Positions 56,413-64,000 of a stretch of 64,000 nucleotides of DNA are shown here, one piece after another. Each line of letters starts with the position of its first letter. Position 1 is the first letter of the stretch. This DNA is from Flaviflexus ciconiae (lineage in GTDB: Bacteria; Actinomycetota; Actinomycetes; Actinomycetales; Actinomycetaceae), in NCBI RefSeq assembly GCF_003971195.1, contig NZ_CP034593.1, positions 2,170,001-2,234,000 on the forward strand, given 5' to 3'. Below the pieces are notes generated by a model. It was given only the letters and a program-made list of their open reading frames with translations. It was not told the origin of the DNA and did not search any database. The position numbers and the translations under genes were made by a program.

Positions 56413-56720
56413 GCGTTTTCCCCTTTCCGATGACGGCCGGCCAGGTGGTCCGGAACTACATCAAGACTAGTAGGTTTTTGCTCCCAAGCGAGGGTCAGGG
56501 GGAGTTTCCTGGGGAGTCTTCCCACCAACATTCCCCAGTGTTGACATTGATTGCACAGCTCTCGGCCCTGCACATCCCTACGCGTAAGCTGGAAAGAGAC
56601 CTTTAACGCGGATAGCGCGCCTAACCTCTCCACTAGTGCGGACGTCGGCCGTCTCACACCGGGTTCACTTTGAGCAATAGCAACAAGCAAGATAAACTAG
56701 GCGAGCTGGTTACCAGCACT
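56413..56720. other. Intergenic region between fhaA and tRNA-Leu
   Basis: 308 bp, no gene supported. Contains the divergent promoters of the fhaA cluster and of tRNA-Leu; no distinct operator or riboswitch is visible. Confidence 0.5.
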
Positions 56721-56807
56721 GCGCAAGTGGCGGAATAGGCAGACGCGCACGGTTCAGGTCCGTGTGCCCGTGAGGGCGTGGGGGTTCAACTCCCCCCTTG
56801 CGCACCA
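56721..56807 (+). tRNA. tRNA-Leu (CAG anticodon), CCA encoded
   Basis: 87 nt including CCA. Acceptor GCGCAAG/CTTGCGC, D-arm GGCGGAATAGGCAGACGC, anticodon CAG at 56755-56757 in stem CACGG/CCGTG, long class II variable arm TGCCCGTGAGGGCG, T arm GGGGGTTCAACTCCCCC. Complete and well folded. Confidence 0.97.
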
Positions 56808-56809
56808 CC

Positions 56810-56846
56810 GGAAACGGCGAGATACCGAGAGGATCTCGCCGTTTCC
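56810..56846 (+). terminator. Terminator after tRNA-Leu
   Basis: GGAAACGGCGAGAT (56810-56823) pairs perfectly with ATCTCGCCGTTTCC (56833-56846), 14-bp stem, 9-base loop; followed by TCATTCC. Confidence 0.8.
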
Positions 56847-56962
56847 TCATTCCTAGGAATCGAGCCGTGACACGGGCACAGCGGCGTACATGCGATGGGT
56901 TATGACGCGAGCACGGGTTTGCCGAACTCTTCGCCTGTTTGTTCATCAATCGGAGTTCCAAC

Positions 56963-56976
56963 TTGATCTGGATCAA
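56963..56976. promoter_or_regulatory. Perfect FNR/CRP-type box
   Basis: TTGATCTGGATCAA, exact match to the FNR consensus TTGATNNNNATCAA, about 195 bp upstream of the Crp/Fnr-family gene. It lies in a gene-free stretch (56847-57171). Autoregulation is the simplest reading. Confidence 0.7.
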
Positions 56977-57171
56977 GGCGGATCGTTTGTATTCCCCATA
57001 GTGTCGGTGGTGTAGATGGAGCAGTGCTACCTGGCTCCACTTGTGAAGGAATGCAGGTCTCGTCGCCGTATCGGGGCGCGATTAGCTTCTAGGGGCATAG
57101 GGTGGTGGGACGGTTACTTAGCTTGTGGCCTCGTAGCCGAACGGGCTATGGGGTCAAAGGGAAGGAATGCG

Positions 57172-57873
57172 ATGAGTACGGATGCCGAGACCCGGGAGAG
57201 CGACCTGTGTGTCAGCAGGGTTCCGCTGTTTCAAGGGCTCTCCTACGAAGAGCAGCTCGACGTTGCCGGCGTGGCGCAGCCGACGAAGAAGTCCCGGTCA
57301 GAAAGCCTTTACACAACGGGAAGCAGCATCTCTCAGCTCATGGTGGTCCACACGGGCTACGTCAAGATTTCCCGCACCACTGCAGATGGTCATGAGCAGA
57401 TCATCCGAGTCCTCGGCCCCGGCGACTTTATCGGTGAATCCGCATTCCTGACGGGAGCCCGCCCCGACCATTCGGCTACTGCCCTTGAGCCTGCCGAATT
57501 GTGCGTGTTCCGCCACCGCGACCTTGGCAAGCTCGTAGCGAAGCACCCAAGCATCGCACTCCGCATGCTTCAGGGCGTCAGCCAGAGGCTACAACAAGCA
57601 GAAAACCGGCTCGAGGCCGTGATCTCCGGTGACGTAAGTTCCCGACTTGCCGACTACCTCCTCGATCTTCCTGCCCAGCGGGCAGACGACGGCAACCTTA
57701 CAGTCCGTCTTCCTCTCGCAAAGAAGGACATTGCTTCCCTTCTGGATACAAGCCCAGAGTCTCTGAGCAGGCAACTCCGTTCGTTGACCGAGGCTGGGAT
57801 TATCAGTCAGACACCGAAAACGGTGACGTTCCTCGACCTTGACCGCCTCCTCGCGCTCTCTAAGCAGAACTAA
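57172..57873 (+). CDS. Crp/Fnr family transcriptional regulator
   Basis: 233 aa from ATG 57172 (MSTDAETRESDLCVSRVPLFQGL), with AAGGAA upstream; the frame is open 52 codons further left but without family similarity. Cyclic-nucleotide-type beta-roll (GDFIGESAFLTG), dimer helix (MLQGVSQRLQQAENRLEAV) and a winged helix with LTVRLPLAKKDIASLLDTSPESLSRQLRSLTEAGII. The recognition helix has the E-S-x-S-R pattern of FNR/CRP readers of TTGAT half-sites. Only one Cys is near the N-terminus, so no FNR-type 4Fe-4S cluster; the effector is unknown. Confidence 0.88.
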   Translation: MSTDAETRESDLCVSRVPLFQGLSYEEQLDVAGVAQPTKKSRSESLYTTGSSISQLMVVHTGYVKISRTTADGHEQIIRVLGPGDFIGESAFLTGARPDHSATALEPAELCVFRHRDLGKLVAKHPSIALRMLQGVSQRLQQAENRLEAVISGDVSSRLADYLLDLPAQRADDGNLTVRLPLAKKDIASLLDTSPESLSRQLRSLTEAGIISQTPKTVTFLDLDRLLALSKQN

Positions 57874-58010
57874 CTACAGGCACAACTCCGAGAGGTAATA
57901 GGACCCGTAGGAGATTCACGCCTACTGTTAGACTGGCGGAATCTAGCGGAAAACCCACCGCCTGGCAGACATCAAATGGTTTGCGAGCGGCTCAGTCAAA
58001 GGAGGCCAGC

Positions 58011-58619
58011 GTGTTCACCGGGCTTGTTGAAGAAATCGGAACTCTTCTTGAGATCATTCCCCAGGAAGGCGGGGAAGTACAGATTGAGATCAGCGGCCCT
58101 CTTGTGGCATCCGATGCTGGACTGGGTGACTCGATCTCCGTTGACGGAGTATGCCTGACGGTTGTTGATCTTCCCGGTGAAGGTAGGTTCACGGTTGAGG
58201 CGGTCCCGGAGACGCTGACCAGAACAACTCTTGGCCGTGCTGCCACCGGAACCTCGGTGAATCTCGAGAGAGCCCTACCTGCGGGAGCTCGGCTCGGTGG
58301 TCATATTGTTCAGGGGCATGTTGATGGCATGGGAGAGCTACTGACCCGCACCGATGGTGGCCGATGGGAGGACCTGACCTTCTCGATGCCAGCGGACCTT
58401 GCTTACCTTGTTGCCGAAAAGGGGTCGATGACGGTCTCGGGAGTTTCGCTAACGGTCACCGCGGTGACCGAGAACAGCTTTTCCGTTTCGCTCATTCCCG
58501 CCACGCTCGGAGCAACGATCCTGGGAGGGCTGCAGATCGGAGATCGGGTTAACCTCGAAGTCGATGTCATCGCCCGCTATGTCGCGCGACTGATGGAAGG
58601 CAAAGAAGTAGCCGAGTAA
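58011..58619 (+). CDS. ribE: Riboflavin synthase alpha chain
   Basis: 202 aa from GTG 58011 with AAAGGAGG 6 bp upstream. Two lumazine-binding repeats: FTGLVEEIGTLLEI ... ISVDGVCLTVV and GHIVQGHVDGMGEL ... MTVSGVSLTVTAV. Converts two 6,7-dimethyl-8-ribityllumazine into riboflavin. No FMN riboswitch fold is visible in the 137 bp upstream, and ribD, ribBA and ribH are not adjacent here, unlike the usual rib operon. Confidence 0.93.
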   Translation: MFTGLVEEIGTLLEIIPQEGGEVQIEISGPLVASDAGLGDSISVDGVCLTVVDLPGEGRFTVEAVPETLTRTTLGRAATGTSVNLERALPAGARLGGHIVQGHVDGMGELLTRTDGGRWEDLTFSMPADLAYLVAEKGSMTVSGVSLTVTAVTENSFSVSLIPATLGATILGGLQIGDRVNLEVDVIARYVARLMEGKEVAE

Positions 58620-58828
58620 ACCGGAGTCGTTACCGAGTGAACTGACGTCGGGACCACATTCGCCCGCTGCCCTGATCGAAGTGGCACGCGATATAGCCAC
58701 GATCGAGGTTGGGTAAAGGCGAGTATCCCAAATCGGCGGAATGTCGGTCTTTTCCCGGTTTTGCGAGGAATTTGTAGCGCCGGGGAGTAAACTTGAAGCA
58801 CACGTTCGATTGGAAGGTTACGGAAGCG

Positions 58829-59305
58829 ATGACGATCAAGGATATTGGCCCCGCGCCCCACGCATTCGATATTGAGAATGCTACGCGCGACAACACGAAC
58901 TATCGGACAACGGTCTGGTCAGGGAAGTACCTTCAGGTTACTCTCATGTCCATCAAGCCCGGGGAATCAATCGGCCTGGAGGCACATCCGGACACCGACC
59001 AGTTCCTCCGCCTCGACGCCGGCGTTGGCAAGTGCGTCATGGGTCCGACGGAAGACAACCTGAACTTCGAGCAGGAAGTCTCGGATGGTTGGTCCATCCA
59101 GGTCCCCGCCGGAACTTGGCATGACGTCATCAACACGGGCAATGAGCCGCTACAGCTCTACACCATCTACGCACCCGTCCACCACGCTGCTGGAATCATC
59201 CACGAAACTGATGAAGATGCGGAGCGTGACGAGGAGTCGGGCGTTGACGTTCCCCCGGAATGGTCGGTCCAGCCCGATAACCAGGCTGAGGATCAGCACG
59301 CCTAA
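58829..59305 (+). CDS. Cupin-domain protein
   Basis: 158 aa from ATG 58829. Cupin motif 1 IGLEAHPDTDQFLRLDAGVGKCVMG and motif 2 IQVPAGTWHDVINTGNEPLQLYTIYAP with metal-binding His residues. The acidic C-terminal tail (EDAERDEESGVDV) is unrelated to the fold. Substrate unknown; a sugar isomerase-like or storage function is possible. Alternative upstream start at 58793. Confidence 0.82.
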   Translation: MTIKDIGPAPHAFDIENATRDNTNYRTTVWSGKYLQVTLMSIKPGESIGLEAHPDTDQFLRLDAGVGKCVMGPTEDNLNFEQEVSDGWSIQVPAGTWHDVINTGNEPLQLYTIYAPVHHAAGIIHETDEDAERDEESGVDVPPEWSVQPDNQAEDQHA

Positions 59306-59399
59306 AGCGAGGCTCGATGGCCGATCCTCCAGGGAGGAATAAGTCTCAGAAGAAGGCTCGGCCACGATCTCCCAAGAAGGTCGAGCAGCCAACGGCGCA

Positions 59400-59438
59400 G
59401 GGGCGGTGGAAAAGGCTTTTTGGCCCATCCACCGCCCC
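59400..59438. terminator. Terminator between the cupin and PEP-hydrolase genes
   Basis: GGGGCGGTGGA (about 59400-59410) pairs with TCCACCGCCCC (59428-59438). Its 17-base loop includes CTTTTTGG. It lies between convergent genes and may serve both. Confidence 0.75.
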
Positions 59439-59474
59439 TGCTATTGCATTGAGGCTCGGTGACCGCGTGAGCGG

Positions 59475-60305
59475 TTAGCGAGTGATGGCCTTGAACTCCT
59501 CGGTCTGCGCCTTGATTCCTCGCTCGGCTGCGAAGCGCTCAATCGAGGAAGCGCCGAAGAAGCCGGCCAGTTCCGGAAGTGCCTTGATGACATACTCGGC
59601 ATCGGTCGGCTCGGCAATCGGGCCGCCGTGGCAGATAACGAGGACATCAGGATTTACTTCCTTACCGGCCGCAATGATGTCCCTGATGCGATCGACGCAG
59701 TCATCGAGGGTGAGGGCGGTCTGTGCGCCGATCGTGCCCTTGGTTGTGAGACCCATGTGCGCAACGAGGACGTCAGCACCGGCCTCGGCCATTGCCTTTG
59801 CGTCGTCAGCATTGAAGACGTAGGGGCAGGTAAGCATTCCAAGGTTATGGGCCTCCCGGATCATCTCCACTTCGAGGCCGTAGCCCATGCCCGTCTCTTC
59901 GAGGTTTTGACGGAACACGCCATCGATCAGGCCAACGGTCGGGAAGTTCTGAACACCGGAGAAGCCTTGGGCCTTCAGGTCCCGGAGGAAGCTCGGCATG
60001 ATGCGGAACGGATCTGTGCCGCAGACGCCCGCGAGAACGGGGGTGTTCGTGACGACGGGAAGAACCTCGGATCCCATTTCCACGACGATCGCGTTGGCAT
60101 CGCCATAGGGCATGAGGCCGGACAGGGACCCGCGCCCCGCCATGCGGAAACGGCCGGAGTTGTAGATGATGAGCAGGTCAGCACCGCCAGCCTCGGACGA
60201 CTTGGCTGTGATGCCGGTGCCGGCGCCAACACCGAGGAGAACTTCGTTCTTCTCAACTTTGGAGGTGAAGCCCGCGACAATCTCCTCACGGCTTTGAGTG
60301 TTCAT
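59475..60305 (-). CDS. Phosphoenolpyruvate hydrolase-like TIM-barrel protein
   Basis: 276 aa of the IGPS-like/PEP hydrolase family that is paired or fused with UPF0261 (Tm-1-like) proteins. Motifs: [62 protein letters not shown] and the C-terminal [11 protein letters not shown]. Start overlaps the UPF0261 stop by 4 bp, so translation is coupled. Enzymatic substrate unproven; the pair may act in degradation of an aromatic or sugar acid compound. Confidence 0.82.
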   Translation of the reverse strand: MNTQSREEIVAGFTSKVEKNEVLLGVGAGTGITAKSSEAGGADLLIIYNSGRFRMAGRGSLSGLMPYGDANAIVVEMGSEVLPVVTNTPVLAGVCGTDPFRIMPSFLRDLKAQGFSGVQNFPTVGLIDGVFRQNLEETGMGYGLEVEMIREAHNLGMLTCPYVFNADDAKAMAEAGADVLVAHMGLTTKGTIGAQTALTLDDCVDRIRDIIAAGKEVNPDVLVICHGGPIAEPTDAEYVIKALPELAGFFGASSIERFAAERGIKAQTEEFKAITR

Positions 60306-61526
60306 TTCTGAATTCCTTTCGAGTTGTTGATAAGTGCAATGAGTTTCTCCGCCGCCGCTTCGGCGAATGCTGGATCGTTAATATCGGTATCCATGGTTTC
60401 GATTGTGACGTGCGGGTTTGTGACTGTGGTAGTCAAGGAGTCGAAGAGAACTCGGTCCGCCTCCGGATCGTAGAAGGGGCCGCCTTCCGTTGCGATTGCC
60501 GAGACGCCGCGTAGCGGAAGTAGGACGTCGGTGGGTGCCTCGGCGAGGTTCAGCTTCTCACCGAGAGTTGTGCCGAGTTGAGCGTTCTCCTCCGGCGTTG
60601 TCCGCATCAGCGTGACCTGTGGATTGTGCGGATAGAAGTTTCGGCTGCTATAGCGTTCCGGGACTGACTCGGGACTACCGAAATTCACCATGTCCATTGC
60701 GCCAACGGACACGACCTGAGGTAAACCGGCTTTCGATGCGGCCTCGCTCCTGTTCGGCCCCGCGGCGAGAATCCCGCCAAAGAGCTCATCGCACCATTCC
60801 GTCGTTGTCAGGTCGAGAACCCCAACGAAGTAACCGTCTTCGATGAGTTTCTCCATAGAACGGCCGCCCGCACCCGTCGCGTGGAAAACGACAACGTCAT
60901 AGCCGCGCTCCTCAAGATACTCTTGGGCGTGGGAAACGCAGGGAGTGGTGACGCCGAACATCGTTGCAGCGATTTGCGGTTTCGCGTTCTCGTGCTCTTC
61001 GCGGGTGCTCTTGAGCATGCCGATTGTCGCATGAACCGCATTGGTCAGAACATCCTGAAGGATTGAGTTTAGTCCCTGGACGTCCACGATTGAGGGGAAC
61101 ATGGCGAGATCGGAGGTCCCGACATACTCAGCAACATTTCCTCCAGCCATCGTCGACACCATGACTTTTGGCACTCCGACGGGAAGCTCCCTCATGCCCG
61201 CCGTGGCCAGGGCCGTTCCCCCGAGCCGCCGAGCGAGAACACGGCATCGATCGTGCCCTTGGCGTACAGGTCCGAGATAATCGTTCGCACCCCGGATGTC
61301 ATGGCAGCCATAGAGGCTCCGCGATCCTTGGAATCAATAAGTGCGGTGAGTTCGGCACCGCCCGCACTGGCGACGACGTCATTGGAAATATCGGTTGGGA
61401 TCTCCGAGGGGAACGTCCCGCGTGGATCATGGTGGTGGAAATATTTTGCTCCTCAAAGATCTCTCGACAAAACTCAAACTCCCGACCTTTGGTGTCGAAA
61501 GTTCCGACGAGCGCAACGTTTGCCAT
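60302..61526 (-). CDS. UPF0261 / Tm-1-like ATP-binding protein, two apparent frameshifts
   Basis: 408 residues once joined. The start ATG 61526 gives [23 protein letters not shown]; the frame is lost in the CCC at 61417-61419, continues in a second frame (...[26 protein letters not shown]...), and is lost again in C5 at 61218-61222 before the long open part beginning [26 protein letters not shown] (to 60302). One added base at each site restores the length. Tm-1-like proteins bind ATP; plant Tm-1 inhibits tobamovirus replication, but the bacterial role is unknown. Confidence 0.8.
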
Positions 61527-61653
61527 AGCCCCTGCCTTCTCCATTGAATACGATGGTGTGTGACTTAGCTTATATGAGTGTGGCCGGGGGTAAGCAGACG
61601 AAGGTCGGTAACAGAGTTCGGTCAGCGAGCGTCCTCCTAGAACGGGCGAAGTT

Positions 61654-62475
61654 TCAACGCCACCACGTGTCGGAGGGAGTTGCGGGCATGCGCCTCTTGT
61701 GCTGGGAACGAACAAAGTACCGTTCAATTGCTTCCGCAATTGCTTCGGGAACGTCCTTGCCCTCGAGATAGTCGTCGATGTCGGCGTAGTGAAGGCCGAG
61801 CTCGTCCTCGTCAGTTCGCATCGGATTATCATCGAGCAGGTCGGCGGTCGGCACCTTGTTCCACAGGTATTCGGGTCCACCAAGGGCTTGGGTGACGGCC
61901 CGGACTTGGCGTTTATTGAGGCCTGCGAGGGGAGTGATGTCGGCTCCACCGTCACCGTACTTGGTGTAGAAGCCCGTCACTGCTTCGGCCGCGTGATCGG
62001 TGCCGATGACGAGAAGGTTTTCGTCGCCGCCCACCGCGTACTGGGCAATCATCCTCATTCGGGCCTTCGTATTGCCCTTGTTGAAATCCGACATGCGCTG
62101 ATCGGCCGCAAGGTCGTATTCCTTTTCGAAGGCGTCCACGGCCGGCCCAATGTTGATCGTGATCCTGCGGTCCGGGTTAATGAAATCGAGTGCGCCCTGC
62201 GCGTCATCCTCATCGGCCTGTATGTGGTGGGGAAGCCGGACGGCAAAGAACTGGACTCCTCCGCCACTCTTTCTTACCCGTTCAACTGCGAGCTGGGCGA
62301 GACGCCCACCGAGCGTGGAATCAACTCCACCGGAGATCCCAAGAACGAATCCGCGGGCCCCCGTCGCCCCCAGGTAGTCGGCAAGGAACTGGACTCGCTT
62401 TTCGATCTCCTCCGCGGGGTCGATAACGGGCTTAACTCCGAGCTCCGCAATGATCTTTTCCTGCATCTCACGCAT
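61654..62475 (-). CDS. nadE: Ammonia-dependent NAD synthetase
   Basis: 273 aa. PP-loop SGGVDST at 48-54 ([13 protein letters not shown]), deamido-NAD site [13 protein letters not shown] and the KVPTADLL region are complete. No glutaminase domain, so it uses ammonia. N-terminus begins [14 protein letters not shown]. The upstream region carries DnaA-box-like sites. Confidence 0.95.
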   Translation of the reverse strand: MREMQEKIIAELGVKPVIDPAEEIEKRVQFLADYLGATGARGFVLGISGGVDSTLGGRLAQLAVERVRKSGGGVQFFAVRLPHHIQADEDDAQGALDFINPDRRITINIGPAVDAFEKEYDLAADQRMSDFNKGNTKARMRMIAQYAVGGDENLLVIGTDHAAEAVTGFYTKYGDGGADITPLAGLNKRQVRAVTQALGGPEYLWNKVPTADLLDDNPMRTDEDELGLHYADIDDYLEGKDVPEAIAEAIERYFVRSQHKRRMPATPSDTWWR

Positions 62476-62936
62476 GTTTAGAGACTACCGCACGGGCCTG
62501 CGGACATAGTCTCGACTTTTGACCTTTGTCTGTGGATAACTACCGTTTTTCGGTGGATAACCCCGGTTTTTCTGTGAATTTCTGTGGATGACCGGTGGAT
62601 AACTTTGTGGATAGGATTGGAGATTTTGAGTTACACGTATGTCTTTCAACAGGTGAGGAGTGAGCCGCCTGTGGATGTGGAGAAAGGTTGTGACAAAGTC
62701 TTGGGGGATCCTGAGCAGGTCAGAGTGTCGCCGACCGAATGTGTGTAACCGCGCGCGCTGGTATCGCAGATGCACGGGTCCGCGGTGTCGCAGAAACCAC
62801 GGCGAAGCTACCTGTGAAATGGCTAAACGACAGGTGGAGGTAGGTAACCCGATATGAAAGTCGGTACATCAACAAGGGACAGACACTCCAGGGCGCCCCG
62901 GTGCGAGGTGCCGGGCTGAAGGACAGCGATTGAGTC
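62476..62936. promoter_or_regulatory. nadE upstream region with DnaA-box-like sites
   Basis: 461 bp, no gene. Five same-orientation boxes: TGTGGATAA 62531 (perfect), GGTGGATAA 62552, TGTGGATGA 62583, GGTGGATAA 62594 and TGTGGATAG 62606 (start positions), 55-140 bp before nadE. The remaining stretch (62637-62936) shows nothing recognisable. Confidence 0.6.
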
Positions 62937-63326
62937 TCAGTCTTCGAAGCGTCCCCAGTTGGCATCCAAGCCTCGCAGCCTGTCCATTTCCCTACGTTCC
63001 TTCTTCGTGGGGCGCCCCGCCCCACGTTCTCGCTTGAACAGCGGAGGCATGAACACCTTTTCCCGTGGTGGCGTGTGGTCGATGTAGCACCCCTGTGCAA
63101 TCGGGGCGCTCGTCCTTTTCACGATGAGTTTCGTGACTTCAAGGATTCTGTCCTGTCCTTCGATCCGCAGTCGGATTTCATCCCCAACTTTTACTTTCTG
63201 GGCTGGCTTTGCGGGATCTCCGTTGACCCGCACATGTCCCGCCTTTGCCGTATTTGTGGCGAGTGTGCGCGTCTTTAACTGCCGCACGGCCCATAGCCAC
63301 ACGTCGACTCGAACGCTTTCACTCAT
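62937..63326 (-). CDS. S4-domain RNA-binding protein (Hsp15-like)
   Basis: 129 aa from ATG 63326 (MSESVRVDVWLWAVRQLKTRTLATNTAKAGHVRVNGDPAKPAQKVKVGDEIRL): an N-terminal S4 domain with the alpha-L signature, then a basic C-terminal region ending KKERREMDRLRGLDANWGRFED. Similar to ribosome-associated Hsp15/RqcP-type proteins. It overlaps the P-loop kinase gene by 8 bp. Confidence 0.85.
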   Translation of the reverse strand: MSESVRVDVWLWAVRQLKTRTLATNTAKAGHVRVNGDPAKPAQKVKVGDEIRLRIEGQDRILEVTKLIVKRTSAPIAQGCYIDHTPPREKVFMPPLFKRERGAGRPTKKERREMDRLRGLDANWGRFED

Positions 63327-63857
63327 GTAGTGATTGTAGTTCGAGCCAGCGCCGAGCCTGAGAAGGATGCGTGAAGACGAGAACTTCGACGTGCTCGAAC
63401 ATCTGTTGATGGGAGTTGATGAAACTTTGGAGTTTGTTTCGGGTTGACCACGCTCGCCGGAGAATGTGTTGCCGGTTGGTGAAGAAGGTGCGCAACGGAG
63501 ACTCAATATTGCCGTTCCACAGGACAGTGCGCCGTAGCGAACGGTGAATTGTTCGATTGATGACCTGGTACATCTGGATACGGGCGGGATAGTTGAGGAA
63601 CACAACGTGAGTGGCCCTCTCCAGAAGGAGCGAGTGCGCGGACCGGTACTCCACTCCATCACCCACCGTTGCCCACGGGTCAGCTCATCAACTCGCTCTT
63701 CAAAGTCCGGCAACGGTATCCAGCCCTGCCCGTGGTAGAGGTAGTCGATTTCCGTGAAGGGCAGATTGAGTGCCAGAGATAGTTCCCGGCACAGGGAAGT
63801 CTTGCCGGACCCGGAGGAACCGGCTATGAGGATTCGAAGGTTTTCGTTACCTGTCAT
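63319..63857 (-). CDS. Small P-loop kinase (adenylate-kinase-like), apparent frameshift
   Basis: 179 residues once joined. Starts at ATG 63857 (MTGNENLRILIAGSSGSGKTSLCRELS), P-loop GSSGSGKT, then YLYHGQGWIPLPDFEERVDELTRGQRWVM. The frame breaks near 63650-63670 (a CCC run at 63662-63664 is the best candidate) and continues in another frame as RSAHSLLLERATHVVFLNYPARIQMYQVINRTIHRSLRRTVLWNGNIESPLRTFFTNRQHILRRAW to 63319. Topology-modulation/FlaR-type adenylate kinase relatives; substrate unknown. Confidence 0.75.
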
Positions 63858-64000
63858 CCTGTTTCTCCCGTCGGGATCGTGGTCCACTTTGGCTGGAACT
63901 GGCCGGCCAGTTAGGGATCAAGCTTCTTGGCTGTGCAGCTCGCGACCCTCTTGCTTGACAGTCAGATGGAGTGCTGACCGCCCCGGTTACCGCTGTCTGC
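63858..64000. other. Right window edge, no gene; 16-bp palindrome
   Basis: No supportable gene in the last 143 bp. AACTGGCCGGCCAGTT at 63897-63912 is a perfect 16-bp palindrome, a possible operator for the P-loop kinase or a gene to the right. Confidence 0.5.

Noticed and set aside
57874..58010. Possible FMN riboswitch before ribE
   Set aside because: None of the conserved RFN elements can be found in the 137 bp, and a plain AAAGGAGG precedes the start.
59317..59477. 53-codon Lys/Arg-rich frame (MADPPGRNKSQKK...) after the cupin gene
   Set aside because: It runs through the terminator hairpin and into the convergent gene, with no clear ribosome-binding site. Translation cannot be excluded but is unsupported.

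Overview
The window is the chromosomal origin region of a moderately high-GC Gram-positive actinobacterium. The evidence is synteny and actinobacteria-specific genes: parA-parB-rsmG-jag-yidC-yidD-rnpA-rpmH | dnaA-oriC-dnaN-recF-DUF721-gyrB-gyrA-DUF3566-tRNA-Ile-DLW39-tRNA-Ala, then crgA, a class E sortase and the fhaA-fhaB-pstP-rodA-pbpA-pknB cluster. Gene content and GC fit Actinomycetales (Actinomycetaceae or a relative), but I cannot name a genus from sequence alone.

Layout. 1-8.3 kb: the 3' part of ddl, converging on a leftward block parB, parA, a 1.9-kb non-coding region with eight parS sites, rsmG, jag, yidC, yidD, rnpA and rpmH. 8.3-19.4 kb: the rightward replication block dnaA, oriC, dnaN, recF, DUF721, gyrB, gyrA and DUF3566, then tRNA-Ile, a 41-aa DLW-39-like gene and tRNA-Ala. 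20-25 kb: a decayed aldo/keto reductase, a MarR regulator and a four-gene osmoprotectant-type ABC importer. 25-31 kb: a membrane-anchored helical protein, ppiA, a rhomboid protease, a MATE transporter, dnaB and a YdcF protein. 31-45 kb: accessory metabolism (PdxK/ThiD-type kinase, two aldo/keto reductases, a VOC protein, Ogt, a proline iminopeptidase, an APH-like kinase, a SWIM-SNF2 helicase, an acyltransferase, an MhuD-like heme oxygenase, a DsbA-like protein, two PLP dehydratases and a CYTH protein). 46-57 kb: a possible zeta-type carbonic anhydrase, crgA, sortase E, a 51-aa membrane protein, pabA, the Ser/Thr kinase and cell-wall elongation cluster, and tRNA-Leu. 57-64 kb: a Crp/Fnr regulator with a perfect FNR-type box, ribE, a cupin, a PEP-hydrolase/Tm-1-like pair, nadE, an S4-domain protein and a small P-loop kinase.

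Three signals go beyond routine annotation. (1) Eight parS sites lie in about 1.4 kb between parA and rsmG, a compact centromere beside the ParAB genes. (2) Besides oriC, three further clusters of DnaA-box-like sequences occur: between two convergent genes (27.4-27.7 kb, built around a perfect 26-bp palindrome), upstream of dnaB (29.0-29.3 kb) and upstream of nadE (62.5 kb). The first two are candidate DnaA titration or reactivation sites or DnaA-controlled promoters. (3) Six genes, including the essential dnaB, carry apparent single-base deletions, nearly all inside G/C runs. Adding one base per site restores one reading frame in every case. This pattern points to consensus errors in the assembly rather than gene death. 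By contrast the aldo/keto reductase at 20-21 kb has two nonsense codons and a lost start and looks truly decayed.

I see no CRISPR array, prophage, complete insertion sequence or obvious new defence system.
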